Assembly (NCBI GenBank): GCA_035529895.1
Contig: DATKVV010000058.1
Location: 12,557 to 76,556 of the forward strand
DNA: 64,000 bases
Direction: 5' to 3'
From: JAUWKC01 sp035529895
GTDB lineage: Bacteria; Planctomycetota; Phycisphaerae; Sedimentisphaerales; Anaerobacaceae
Part shown: positions 1 through 7,415 of the stretch, piece by piece
Layout: each line of letters opens with the position of its first letter
Position numbering within the stretch: the stretch's first letter is position 1
The notes under the pieces: generated by a model
The model's input: the letters and a program-made list of their open reading frames with translations, nothing else
Database searches by the model: none
What the model was told of the DNA's origin: nothing
Made by a program: the position numbers and the translations under genes

Positions 1-2
1 AG

Positions 3-641
3 GCTTGGGGTGCGTTATGTGATTTAAAATCAGCAATGGATAAGATTCTAAGGATGGCCATAAAAGATATATCATCCAAAGAGGTCATAGCCGACAGGGT
101 AAGAGCCTACATATTCTCGGATAGCATACTCGTCTTTACCTTTAGTAATAAGCCTGAAGATCTTAAAGCAATATTAATCCTAACTTCCCATCTGTTCTCA
201 GATTCTCTTGCGTCTTGTGTGCCGCTCAGAGGTGGTATTTCCTTTGGCAAGTTCTATGTCGATCTAGAACAGCATCTTTTCTGTGGCATACCATTTGTCC
301 AAGCATACCAAATTGCTGAACGCGCACAGTGGTTGGGGATTGTAGTACATGATTCAGTAGCTAAAAACTATTTTGATGAGCCTTGTAAACCTACGTCGGG
401 TGAAGCTCATGTTCTTGTACAATGGGACGTCCCTATTAAACCTTCTGGACAAAAGAAGCATTGGGTTATCAATTGGCCACATATCTTTAAGCACAGCTTT
501 AATAAGCCGGCCCCAATAACAACCGAGGAATTCTATCAAGCATTTGAGAGCCTCTTTGGTTCATATGATGAACTCGAAAAGGGTGCAAAAATTAAATATG
601 TGAATACTGTCGAATTTGTTAATTGGTCGCTTGATCGATAG
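3..641 (+). CDS. Degenerate class III nucleotidyl-cyclase-like protein, 5' end outside window
   Basis: The frame is open to the left edge; the first ATG is at 36, but in-frame sequence before it (3-35) reads like coding sequence, so the gene probably starts outside the window. About 200 residues are visible. The order of elements resembles a class III adenylyl/guanylyl cyclase domain: a strand-turn with FSDSILVF (canonical cyclases have GD here), then LRGGISFGKFYVD, then GIPFVQAYQIAERAQW, where family members have a nucleotide-contacting helix. The usual metal-binding Asp pair is not obvious, so activity is doubtful. No signal peptide or membrane segment is seen. It is more A+T-rich than the genes downstream, and no partner gene follows. 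It could be a cyclase-fold sensor or a signal synthase; the fold call is moderate and the function unknown. Confidence 0.5.
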   Translation, partial: AWGALCDLKSAMDKILRMAIKDISSKEVIADRVRAYIFSDSILVFTFSNKPEDLKAILILTSHLFSDSLASCVPLRGGISFGKFYVDLEQHLFCGIPFVQAYQIAERAQWLGIVVHDSVAKNYFDEPCKPTSGEAHVLVQWDVPIKPSGQKKHWVINWPHIFKHSFNKPAPITTEEFYQAFESLFGSYDELEKGAKIKYVNTVEFVNWSLDR

Positions 642-804
642 AACCGGTAGTAAACCATTCGCACTGACGGGGTATGGTGTGCAATCCAGATATACATCGG
701 GACACATGCGGAATCATTTAACGCAAGAGATTGGACCCTCCTTCGTCCCTTAGACCTAAGGCCCACGGGGACTACTTGGCAGCAAGCTACGGAGGACAGG
801 CGAG

Positions 805-848
805 TCCTTCGACCCGTTCGGCTACGCTCAGGGCAGGCTGTGCTCAGG
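805..848. repeat. Dispersed short repeat, copy 1
   Basis: This segment contains CCGTTCGGCTACGCTCAGG and then a second CTCAGGATAAAT. Related wording recurs at 1211-1240 (CCGTTCGGCGCTGCTCAGGG) and 1611-1642 (GAGCAGGGATAAAT). Similar elements are scattered in intergenic DNA of many genomes; their mobility and role are not known. Three related copies within 850 bases make chance unlikely. Confidence 0.5.
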
Positions 849-973
849 ATAAATATTGAAGAAGCAGCGGGAACTTGTTATACAGAAAGGGGAATTAAAG
901 ATATCCGGACATATTTCGTTTTTCGTGGACAGGTTAAGAAATAGAAGTCATTTTCAAGGAAGGAGAAACAGAT

Positions 974-1081
974 ATGGGTGATATGGGGAAAAAAGATAAA
1001 GGCAGAAGAGAAAAACAGAAAAAGGCACAGCTTACTCTAAAGGAAAAACGAAAATTAAAAAAAGAAAACAAGAATAAATAA
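974..1081 (+). CDS. Small lysine-rich basic protein (35 aa)
   Basis: The frame starts at ATG 974, with a purine-rich ribosome-binding stretch (AGGAAGGAGA) ending 7-8 bases upstream, and stops with TAA at 1081. The product begins MGDMGKKDKGRREKQKK and continues as an almost purely charged chain (KEKRKLKKEK). A second in-frame ATG (983) would give MGKKDKG, which I recall as the more usual start for such proteins. Nearly half the residues are Lys or Arg, there is no Cys, and no membrane segment. Such tiny basic proteins could bind nucleic acid or ribosomes, but no function is established. The strong ribosome-binding site and codon-by-codon basic pattern support a real gene. Confidence 0.55.
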   Translation: MGDMGKKDKGRREKQKKAQLTLKEKRKLKKENKNK

Positions 1082-1098
1082 TCGCCCAGTGGTGTCCG

Positions 1099-1206
1099 GT
1101 GCCCCGAAGCATTCTGGTGAATTCTGAGCAGAAAGCCCTCGACGAACTGGTAGCGAGGCACAACCCCGGGAAAAAATGGGGCAGGCCCGCCCTTGGCGTC
1201 TTTTAA
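1099..1206 (+). pseudogene. Possible C-terminal fragment of a lost gene (35 codons)
   Basis: An open frame starting at GTG 1099 ends in TAA at 1206. It reads SEQKALDELVARHNPGKKWG then RPALGVF, a balanced protein-like composition. No ribosome-binding site precedes it, and the surrounding DNA carries repeats. It may be the tail of a decayed gene. I do not recognise the family. Confidence 0.2.
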
Positions 1207-1477
1207 TTGATTCCTTCCGTTCGGCGCTGCTCAGGGTAAACTCTACAACTCAGGACAAGTATTGATTATTTAGTTGAGATTGCTTCACTGCGTTCGCAAT
1301 GACATCTCTGTGGGAAAATTAGTCGTTAGCCCCGCGCAGCGGAGTACAGGCGCCGCGGCGAAAGATTTGTTCTGTGAAATAGTTGAGCGAATCAGGCGAT
1401 TAGCGTTGGTGACGAAAGCTTCGGGAGCGGGGTGATGCCAAAAAATCCCGCAAAAACTTGTTTTTGAGAGGGAGGGT

Positions 1478-1576
1478 ATGGTTGAGGCAGGGCAAACGAC
1501 GATGATTTACGGCCAAATTCGTGATTTTTTTACTTTTGCGGAGGATAAACCTTCGAGAAGCAACGGGAAAGATTGA
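1478..1576 (+). CDS. Possible small protein (32 aa), unrecognised
   Basis: ATG 1478 follows GAGAGGGAGGGT, a good purine-rich ribosome-binding stretch, and the frame stops at TGA 1576. The product starts MVEAGQTTMIYGQ and contains a mixed hydrophobic/acidic middle (IRDFFTFAEDK). There is no recognisable domain. It lies about 90 bases before the Gfo/Idh/MocA gene and could be an upstream leader frame or noise. Confidence 0.25.
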   Translation: MVEAGQTTMIYGQIRDFFTFAEDKPSRSNGKD

Positions 1577-1612
1577 ATTCTTAGATGGATTTGATATTCT
1601 TTTGGAAATTAA

Positions 1613-1632
1613 GCTCAGCGGCGTAGCTGAGC
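1613..1632. repeat. 7-bp perfect inverted repeat upstream of the oxidoreductase gene
   Basis: GCTCAGC (1613-1619), a six-base loop, and GCTGAGC (1626-1632) form a perfect stem, followed by AGGGATAAAT. It belongs to the same family of short repeats as 805-848 and lies about 35 bases before the next gene start. It could be an RNA hairpin in the leader or only a dispersed repeat. Confidence 0.5.
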
Positions 1633-1666
1633 AGGGATAAATGGGTAATCTCAGTCAAACAGGCCG

Positions 1667-3079
1667 GTGGTGAATAAAGAGCAGGACAGTAAGAGCGCGG
1701 CCAAGGGAATGGACAGGCGCGAATTCATACAGTCGACGGCGGTTGTCGGAGCGGGTCTGGCACTCAATCCCGTTGTTCTCGGACAGACCGACGCAGGCAA
1801 GCCCGATGATATTAACCTGGCGCTAATCGGCCTGGGCGAGCAGTGCAGCCGACTTGTCGATGACGCCATTTTGAAGACCAGGATGTACCAGACCGAAGGG
1901 ATTCGGTTCAAGGCGGTTTGTGATATCTGGCCTTACCATCTCAAACGTCGTTCGGGGATACTGAAAGCCTACAAACAAGATGTCAGTGCATACGAAAACT
2001 ACGAAGAGATGCTTGCCAAGGAGAAAGACCTCGACGCGGTAATCATCGCCACCCCCGACTGGCTGCACGCTCCGATGACCATTGCCTGCCTGAAAGCGGG
2101 CCTGCACGTGTACTGTGAAAAAGAGATGTCCAACAATCTGGAAGACGCCAAGAAAATGGTGGAGACCGCCAGGCAGACGGGCAAGCTTTTGCAGATTGGT
2201 CATCAGCGGCGGAGCAATCCCCGCTACCAGGCCGCGAGGAAACTTATCCGTGAGCACAGACTTTTGGGCAAGCTTTTGAACATCAACGCGCAGTGGAACC
2301 GGAGCGTGGCGGGACACAAGGTTCCGCTGCCGGATAAGAAAATATGGATTGACGAAGCGTCACTTAAAAAGTACGGTTACGGCTCAATGAACGAGATGGT
2401 GAACTGGCGCTGGTACGAGAAGTTCGGCGGGGGCCCCCTGGGCGACCTCGGGTCGCATCAGATAGATATCTTCAACTGGTTTCTCGGCGATGTCAAGCCG
2501 AAGTCGGTGATGGCCAGCGGCGGCAGGGACTATTACAAATACGAACAGAATGAAAACGTGATGGCCATCTATGATTACCAGACCGAGCAAGGCAGCGTGC
2601 GAGCGTTTTACCAGGTGCTGAACACGACTTGCTGGGGCACTTACGGTCAGTACTATGAGACCTTTATGGGTGACATCGGCACCCTATTGATATCGGAGCG
2701 GGCGGGCGATAATAATAACGGCTGGATATTCCTCGAAGACTACGCGAGGGCGGACGAAGACGTGGTAAAAAGATGGAACAACTGCATCAGGATGAAACTT
2801 GTTGGCGGCGAGTACGAACTGCCCCCGGCATTGAAGGACAAGACCATTTTGGTACTTGGAGGCTCCGCGGTCATCAGCTCGCATCCGCTCTTGCGCAAGC
2901 TCAATGAGGCGGTTCATCACCCGCATCTGAAGAACTTCTTTGACGCGATTCGAGGCAGGGCCAGGCTGAACTGTCCGGGTGAGGTCGGGTATGAGACGGC
3001 GGCGGCGGTACTGAAGGCAAACGAGGCCATAAAGCAAGGCAAGAAACTTGAATTCAAACCCGAGGATTTTAAGGTTTAG
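1667..3079 (+). CDS. Tat-exported Gfo/Idh/MocA family oxidoreductase
   Basis: A dinucleotide-dependent sugar or inositol dehydrogenase family protein, expected to act outside the cytoplasm. The N-terminus carries a twin-arginine signal (MDRREF at residues 15-20, then a hydrophobic stretch to about 39). A Rossmann fold begins near residue 49 (INLALIGLG). The family's catalytic EK lies in CEKEMS (E151-K152), and the second-domain motif GDLGSHQIDI (259-268) supplies the conserved His264. Length (470 aa) is normal for the planctomycete exported subgroup. GTG 1667 is the first start after an in-frame stop at 1646; ATG 1709 (MDRREF) is an equally plausible start, and neither has a strong ribosome-binding site. 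The substrate cannot be told from sequence. Confidence 0.88.
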   Translation: MVNKEQDSKSAAKGMDRREFIQSTAVVGAGLALNPVVLGQTDAGKPDDINLALIGLGEQCSRLVDDAILKTRMYQTEGIRFKAVCDIWPYHLKRRSGILKAYKQDVSAYENYEEMLAKEKDLDAVIIATPDWLHAPMTIACLKAGLHVYCEKEMSNNLEDAKKMVETARQTGKLLQIGHQRRSNPRYQAARKLIREHRLLGKLLNINAQWNRSVAGHKVPLPDKKIWIDEASLKKYGYGSMNEMVNWRWYEKFGGGPLGDLGSHQIDIFNWFLGDVKPKSVMASGGRDYYKYEQNENVMAIYDYQTEQGSVRAFYQVLNTTCWGTYGQYYETFMGDIGTLLISERAGDNNNGWIFLEDYARADEDVVKRWNNCIRMKLVGGEYELPPALKDKTILVLGGSAVISSHPLLRKLNEAVHHPHLKNFFDAIRGRARLNCPGEVGYETAAAVLKANEAIKQGKKLEFKPEDFKV

Positions 3080-3154
3080 ATAAGGGTGCGAGTAAGAAGC
3101 TTGGGCAATGTCGCCGCTTCGTATTGGTAAGCTGGGAAAAGGATTGGTTGTAAT

Positions 3155-5029
3155 TTGAAAAAAGGATTGGCATTAACCGGTATATTGTGCTGGCTATCGT
3201 TAGCCCTGGCAGTATCGGCCGATACTATTCAGAAACTGGGTGACGGGAGTGACGGCAGCCGGGCCGTGCCGGTACATTTGCTTGGGCTGTACGACGAGAG
3301 CGGAGCATCGATAGCGGCCAACGACGACAGGGCGCAGCCTTTTTCCATGCGCCAGACGTGCCGCCTTTGTCATACCTACGAAAGCATCGGGAGGGGCCGG
3401 CATTTTAATTATACCGACCCGAACGTTGCCTGCGGCCGGACAGGCCAGCCATGGATACTTGTGGATGCGGCCACGCGAACACAAATACCAGTGTCTTATC
3501 GCTCTTGGCCGGGGACTTACAGGCCGGAGCAGCTCGGCGTGTCGCCGTTCAAGTTTGTTGAGCTTTTTGGCAGGCACCTCCCCGGCGGCGGCGCAGGAGA
3601 GCTTGACAGTAATATTCCCGAGGAGGGCATACGCCAGCTAATCTCGGGCAAGCTGGAAATCAACTGTCTGGCCTGTCACAACGCCAACCCGGGACAGGAC
3701 CAGGCCGAATACGCGGGCCAAGTGACCCGCGAGAATTTCCGCTGGGCAATTACCGCCTCCTGCGGATTTGCCTCGGTCAGCGGTTCGGCGGCCGCTCAGC
3801 CGGACACCTACGACCCCCTGATGTCCGACGCAATAAAAGTCGCTTATCGCCGGAACGCATTTGACTTTAGGAATCGCGTATTGTTTAACATTGTCCGAAA
3901 GGCGCCCGCCGAGCGGTGCTACTTCTGCCATTCCAATCTGAATTTGGACGGAAATGACTCAGAAAGGTGGACTCAGGATGAGGATGTGCACCTGTCCGCG
4001 GGACTGACCTGCGTCGATTGTCACCGCAACGGCCTCGAGCATAATATTGTGCGCGGATACGAAGGTGAGGACAGGGTTTCGAAGAATCCGTTAGCCTCCA
4101 CCAGCACGTGCGAAGGTTGTCACCTCGGGACAGGGTCATCAGCGGCGCCTGCGGAAGGGCGTCTTGGCGCGCCCCGGCCAAAACATCCGGGCATCCCGCC
4201 GATTCATTTTGATAAGCTTACCTGTACCGCCTGCCACAGCGGTCTTTGGCCCGGCGAACAGGCATGTCGCACCAAGACATCGCGGGCGCACGGTCTGGGG
4301 ACTTATAACGTCAACAAGTCGGCGGATGCGCTGCCGCACGTTCTTACGCCTGTTTTTGCCAGAGGGGCCGACGGCAAAATCACGCCTCACAAGCTTTTCT
4401 GGCCCGCCTTTTGGGGTGTGGTGAAAGATGCGAATGTCGGGCCGGTCGGCCTCGAAGCGGCCCGCCGGGCGGTCGGCCAGGCACTCGGTGAGGAAAGGGC
4501 CCCGCGCTCGGGCGACTGGCTGCCGTTGACCAGGGAACAGATTGGCAAAGTGCTTTCTGCAATGGCGACGGAGGAATCGGTCGAAGGCAAACCCGTTTAC
4601 ATCTGCGGCGGGAAACTTTACAGGCTCGACGGCGCGGGCAATGTTCTCGAGAATGAGCACGGGGCAGCAAAGCCGTGTTTGTGGCCGATAGCTCACGAGG
4701 TTAGGCCGGCGAGCCAGTCGCTGGGCGTCCGCAACTGCCAGGATTGTCACGCGACGGATGCGCCATTTTTCTTCGGCAAGGTTGCGGTTGACTGTCCTGT
4801 CGGCCGGCAGGCGCAATCGGTCAAAACGATGGTGGATTTCGAGCAGCTCAAGCCTTTCTATGTGAAGGCATTTGCGATGTCCTTCGTGTTTCGTCCGTGG
4901 CTGAAGCTGGTGATTCTCGGCTCGTGCGCCGGATTGGCGGGCGTACTGGTTTTATATGCGCTCAGGGCGCTGGCAAGTGTCGTTAAGGTGCTGTCTGAAG
5001 AGAATTCGCGGGGGAAAACGAAAGAATAG
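3155..5029 (+). CDS. Membrane-anchored heptaheme c-type cytochrome
   Basis: A periplasmic electron-transfer protein. Residues 1-22 form a signal peptide. Seven CXXCH heme-attachment motifs are visible: CRLCH (69), CLACH (171), CYFCH (255), CVDCH (286), CEGCH (319), CTACH (357) and CQDCH (528). A hydrophobic segment near 583-604 followed by a basic tail anchors the C-terminus in the membrane. The long gap between hemes six and seven (about 170 residues) may hold a separate domain. It starts at TTG 3155; a purine-rich AAGGA lies upstream. The next gene, six bases downstream, encodes a likely b-type cytochrome, so the pair probably moves electrons between the quinone pool and a periplasmic acceptor or donor. 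The terminal substrate is unknown and I cannot place it in a named multiheme family. Confidence 0.85.
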   Translation: MKKGLALTGILCWLSLALAVSADTIQKLGDGSDGSRAVPVHLLGLYDESGASIAANDDRAQPFSMRQTCRLCHTYESIGRGRHFNYTDPNVACGRTGQPWILVDAATRTQIPVSYRSWPGTYRPEQLGVSPFKFVELFGRHLPGGGAGELDSNIPEEGIRQLISGKLEINCLACHNANPGQDQAEYAGQVTRENFRWAITASCGFASVSGSAAAQPDTYDPLMSDAIKVAYRRNAFDFRNRVLFNIVRKAPAERCYFCHSNLNLDGNDSERWTQDEDVHLSAGLTCVDCHRNGLEHNIVRGYEGEDRVSKNPLASTSTCEGCHLGTGSSAAPAEGRLGAPRPKHPGIPPIHFDKLTCTACHSGLWPGEQACRTKTSRAHGLGTYNVNKSADALPHVLTPVFARGADGKITPHKLFWPAFWGVVKDANVGPVGLEAARRAVGQALGEERAPRSGDWLPLTREQIGKVLSAMATEESVEGKPVYICGGKLYRLDGAGNVLENEHGAAKPCLWPIAHEVRPASQSLGVRNCQDCHATDAPFFFGKVAVDCPVGRQAQSVKTMVDFEQLKPFYVKAFAMSFVFRPWLKLVILGSCAGLAGVLVLYALRALASVVKVLSEENSRGKTKE

Positions 5030-5034
5030 CTGAA

Positions 5035-5685
5035 ATGTTTCGCACAGTATCTATCATTGTTTTTCTGGCTACCATCGCAGCAATAGCTTTGCACGATGTG
5101 GCTTCGCGGCTGCGTTTGCCGGCAGGGCGGCGGCGTCCGGTCAACATTTTGAAAGGGCTGGTTTATCTGCTGACGCTGCTGTTTCTGGAGCAGCGGCTGA
5201 CTCTGCTGGGCAGGCTGAAGAAGCTCGTATATCTGCTGGCGCTGCTTTGCTTTGTGGTTTTGGCGATAACGGGCTTCTATCCGGTACTGATTTTGGGAAA
5301 GCACATTTCCGGTTATTTGCTGATGATACACGTTACCGCCGGCGGGGTCTTCGCGGCGTGTCTTGTCATTTTGGCCCTGACGTGGGCGCACAGCCACCGC
5401 TTCAACGAAACTGACTGGCCCTGGCTGGCAAGCCTTGTTCGACGAGAGTTGCAGAAGCACAGATTGATTCCGGAAAGCTCCGAGCTTTTACGCAAGGTGT
5501 GTTTCTGGCTGCTTGTTATCGCGGCACTGCCCTTGATGTTATCCGTTGTGTTGAGCATGTTTCCGCTTTTTGACACGGCATGGCAGCATCTTCTGGCCGA
5601 TACCCATCGCTACAGCACATTGGCGTTCGCAGTAGTTGCAATCATTCATACTTACCTGATGATTGGAACTGCGACAAGTAGATAG
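5035..5685 (+). CDS. Probable b-type cytochrome membrane subunit
   Basis: A 216-residue integral membrane protein with about five hydrophobic helices. Histidines sit inside or at the edge of helices (LGKHISGYLLMIHVTAGG and HRYSTLAFAVVAIIHTYLM), the arrangement expected for heme b ligands in cytochrome b561/hydrogenase-type subunits. A soluble loop with NETDWPWL lies between helices. It begins six bases after the heptaheme cytochrome gene, so the two are co-transcribed and probably form one quinone-linked redox module. Heme binding is inferred from residue placement; the protein could also be an anchor without heme. Confidence 0.6.
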   Translation: MFRTVSIIVFLATIAAIALHDVASRLRLPAGRRRPVNILKGLVYLLTLLFLEQRLTLLGRLKKLVYLLALLCFVVLAITGFYPVLILGKHISGYLLMIHVTAGGVFAACLVILALTWAHSHRFNETDWPWLASLVRRELQKHRLIPESSELLRKVCFWLLVIAALPLMLSVVLSMFPLFDTAWQHLLADTHRYSTLAFAVVAIIHTYLMIGTATSR

Positions 5686-5733
5686 CGGCAAGGCAAAACT
5701 GCCTTGTGCCTTTATAATGGATTGGCAGGTTGT

Positions 5734-5748
5734 CCGGCTGATAGCCGG
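5734..5748. promoter_or_regulatory. Tight hairpin in the leader of the NCS1 permease gene
   Basis: CCGGCT (5734-5739), three bases, then AGCCGG (5743-5748) make a perfect short stem about 38 bases before the permease start. A TATAAT lies at 5713-5718, but no matching -35 box is seen. It could be a regulator site, an RNA hairpin, or a weak terminator of the cytochrome operon (it lacks a following T-run). Confidence 0.3.
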
Positions 5749-5785
5749 GTGAAACTTAATCACTTTTTGGTTAGGAGAGAAGATT

Positions 5786-7150
5786 ATGAGTAATGGAATA
5801 CTGCCAAGTTACTTAAGTATGGCCAAGCCCAATCCGCCGGGGAACCGGGCGCCCTGGTACAAGAATACCGCCCCCACTTATGCAGGCATCTTCCTGTGGG
5901 TGGTCTTCTATATGAAGATTGCCGACGGGACGCTGCCTCAGGCCGGATTGGGACTGACCCTGTTGGGCCTGGTGGTCGCGGCCCTAATCTGTCACTACCT
6001 TTTTTATCTCGTGCCCGGACTGTATGGCATGAAGACGGGGTATCCGCTCTATGTGGTCGGCTCCTCCACCTACGGCGCTACGGGCGGCTTCCTTATGCCG
6101 GGCCTGCTTATGGGAGTGCTTCAGTTCGGGTGGGTGGCGGTGAATATCGCCGTGTCCACAAGTTTTATTCTTCAGGCCGTGGGGGCGGATGCTTCGCCCG
6201 GCAAACCCGCTTTCGTCGTTGTTGCGATTCTCTGGGGCCTTGCCGCTGCGTTTGTCGGTGTCAAGGGCATTCAGTACGTCGCAAAGGTAGCCACGTTTTT
6301 ACCCATCGTGCCGCTGATAATGATACTGGTAGTTTTCTTCACAAACGTCGGCAGTGCCGGTAACTTCAAGGCGCCAGAGGGTGCGAATCCTTTGATGGGG
6401 TTTCTGACAATCATAGCAATTGTTGTCGGCTTCTTTGCCACGGCTGGCGCCGCGGGCGTCGATTTCGGAATGGGCAGCCGGGACAAGAAGGACGTCCAGA
6501 TGGGGGGCCTCGTTGGCATTGCCCTGGCCATCATTATCGCCGGCGGTCTGCCCCTGATTGCCATTGCCGGCGCACACGGCGCCAATCCCGATATGGAAAG
6601 CTTTGATTTTGACGCGGTCATCAGCCAGCAGGGTGGATTCCTGGCCAGGTCGATGTTCATTCTTTTTGCCATAGCGAGCTTCGCTCCGATTTGTTTCAGC
6701 TCCTTTATCGCCGCCAACAGCATCGGCACCATGTTCCCCAAGGCAAACAAAATGGGCATGGTCCTTATAGGGGCGATCGTAGCCATTGTGCTGGCAGTCA
6801 CCGGCGTAGCTCTGAATTTGGTCGGGGTCTTCCAAATCATCGGGGCATCCTTCGGGCCCGTCTGCGGGTCTATGGCGGCTGATTATCTTTTGAGCGGCCG
6901 AAGGTGGTGCGGCCCCCGCAAGGGAATAAACTGGGCCGGTTACATCGCCTGGGCGGTCGGATTCGTGGTTGCCATTCTGCCGATGGTTGCCAAGGACAAG
7001 TTCGGCTTTATTACTCCTGCTCCGGTAATTGCCTTTGTGATTGGCTTTGTGCTGTATGCGGTGCTGGCCAAAGCAGGACTTGAACCCGCAGTGGTCGCTT
7101 TGGGTGCGTATAGGGGCGGATTAACATTGCGGCCTGAAATAGAGCCATAG
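5786..7150 (+). CDS. NCS1-type nucleobase permease (cytosine/purine permease family)
   Basis: A cytoplasmic-membrane cation symporter-like protein of 454 residues with about 12 hydrophobic helices. The opening NRAPWYKNTAPTYAGIFLW and the following long hydrophobic array match the cytosine/purine/allantoin permease superfamily. Central helices are very rich in Gly and Ala. ATG 5786 is preceded by AGGAGAG with good spacing. No nucleobase catabolism gene is adjacent, so the substrate (cytosine, a purine, a hydantoin, a vitamin) remains open. Confidence 0.75.
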   Translation: MSNGILPSYLSMAKPNPPGNRAPWYKNTAPTYAGIFLWVVFYMKIADGTLPQAGLGLTLLGLVVAALICHYLFYLVPGLYGMKTGYPLYVVGSSTYGATGGFLMPGLLMGVLQFGWVAVNIAVSTSFILQAVGADASPGKPAFVVVAILWGLAAAFVGVKGIQYVAKVATFLPIVPLIMILVVFFTNVGSAGNFKAPEGANPLMGFLTIIAIVVGFFATAGAAGVDFGMGSRDKKDVQMGGLVGIALAIIIAGGLPLIAIAGAHGANPDMESFDFDAVISQQGGFLARSMFILFAIASFAPICFSSFIAANSIGTMFPKANKMGMVLIGAIVAIVLAVTGVALNLVGVFQIIGASFGPVCGSMAADYLLSGRRWCGPRKGINWAGYIAWAVGFVVAILPMVAKDKFGFITPAPVIAFVIGFVLYAVLAKAGLEPAVVALGAYRGGLTLRPEIEP

Positions 7151-7348
7151 CTGGTTTGGTGCGTTGTATCCCCGGGTCTTTTGGGTAGGTGAGAGGGTCC
7201 GCGCGGGCGCCGAGACAGTGCAGGCAGCGAGACGCTGCAGGTTGGCGGTAATAAAGCCTGCGGGCGGTAGGATATGGCAGTGAGATGCTCATTTCGTTTG
7301 CCGGTCCGGGATTCCGGCGTTGGCACGCACAAATAATAACAAAACCTA

Positions 7349-7377
7349 TTGACAAAACATTCAGAAGGAGGTATTAA
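7349..7377 (+). promoter_or_regulatory. Candidate sigma-70 promoter upstream of the efflux genes
   Basis: TTGACA (7349-7354), 17 bases, TATTAA (7372-7377). The predicted start near 7384 falls just after the strong ribosome-binding site of the tiny frame at 7379, so both signals cannot serve the same transcript. Confidence 0.4.
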
Positions 7378-7378
7378 G

Positions 7379-7408
7379 GTGAACAGAAAACCTATGGGAA
7401 TAGTATAA
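7379..7408 (+). CDS. Possible nine-residue leader peptide
   Basis: AAGGAGG (7365-7371), the strongest ribosome-binding site in the area, is followed seven bases later by GTG 7379 and a nine-codon frame reading MNRKPMGIV with TAA at 7406-7408. It ends seven bases before the adaptor-protein start. It may be a translated leader that couples or attenuates the efflux genes, or a decayed start of the adaptor gene. Confidence 0.3.
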   Translation: MNRKPMGIV

Positions 7409-7409
7409 T
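7380..7409 (+). promoter_or_regulatory. Candidate promoter with a perfect -10 box giving a leaderless adaptor mRNA
   Basis: TATAAT at 7404-7409 matches the sigma-70 -10 consensus exactly. A partial -35, TGAACA (7380-7385), lies 18 bases upstream. Transcription would start around 7416, the first base of the adaptor ATG, which itself has no ribosome-binding site. Confidence 0.4.
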
Positions 7410-7415
7410 TACCCA

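Larger units (their letters stand above)
642..1666. other. About 1 kb of mostly non-coding DNA with short repeats and small reading frames
   Basis: No long gene is supported here. The stretch holds a 35-codon lysine-rich gene (974-1081), a possible 35-codon fragment (1099-1206, ending in GRPALGVF), a possible 32-codon frame after a purine-rich site (1478-1576), and several short dispersed repeats near 805-848, 1211-1240, 1279-1305 and 1611-1642. Low coding density plus repeats fits an old insertion or deletion junction between the left-edge gene and the planctomycete core genes. Confidence 0.6.
7151..7415. other. Intergenic leader before the metal-efflux genes
   Basis: No gene longer than a few codons is supported. 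The first part is G+C-rich with repeated GCAG/CTGC words and no clear T-run terminator. The end holds a strong ribosome-binding site, a tiny frame, and two candidate promoters, listed separately. Confidence 0.5.
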
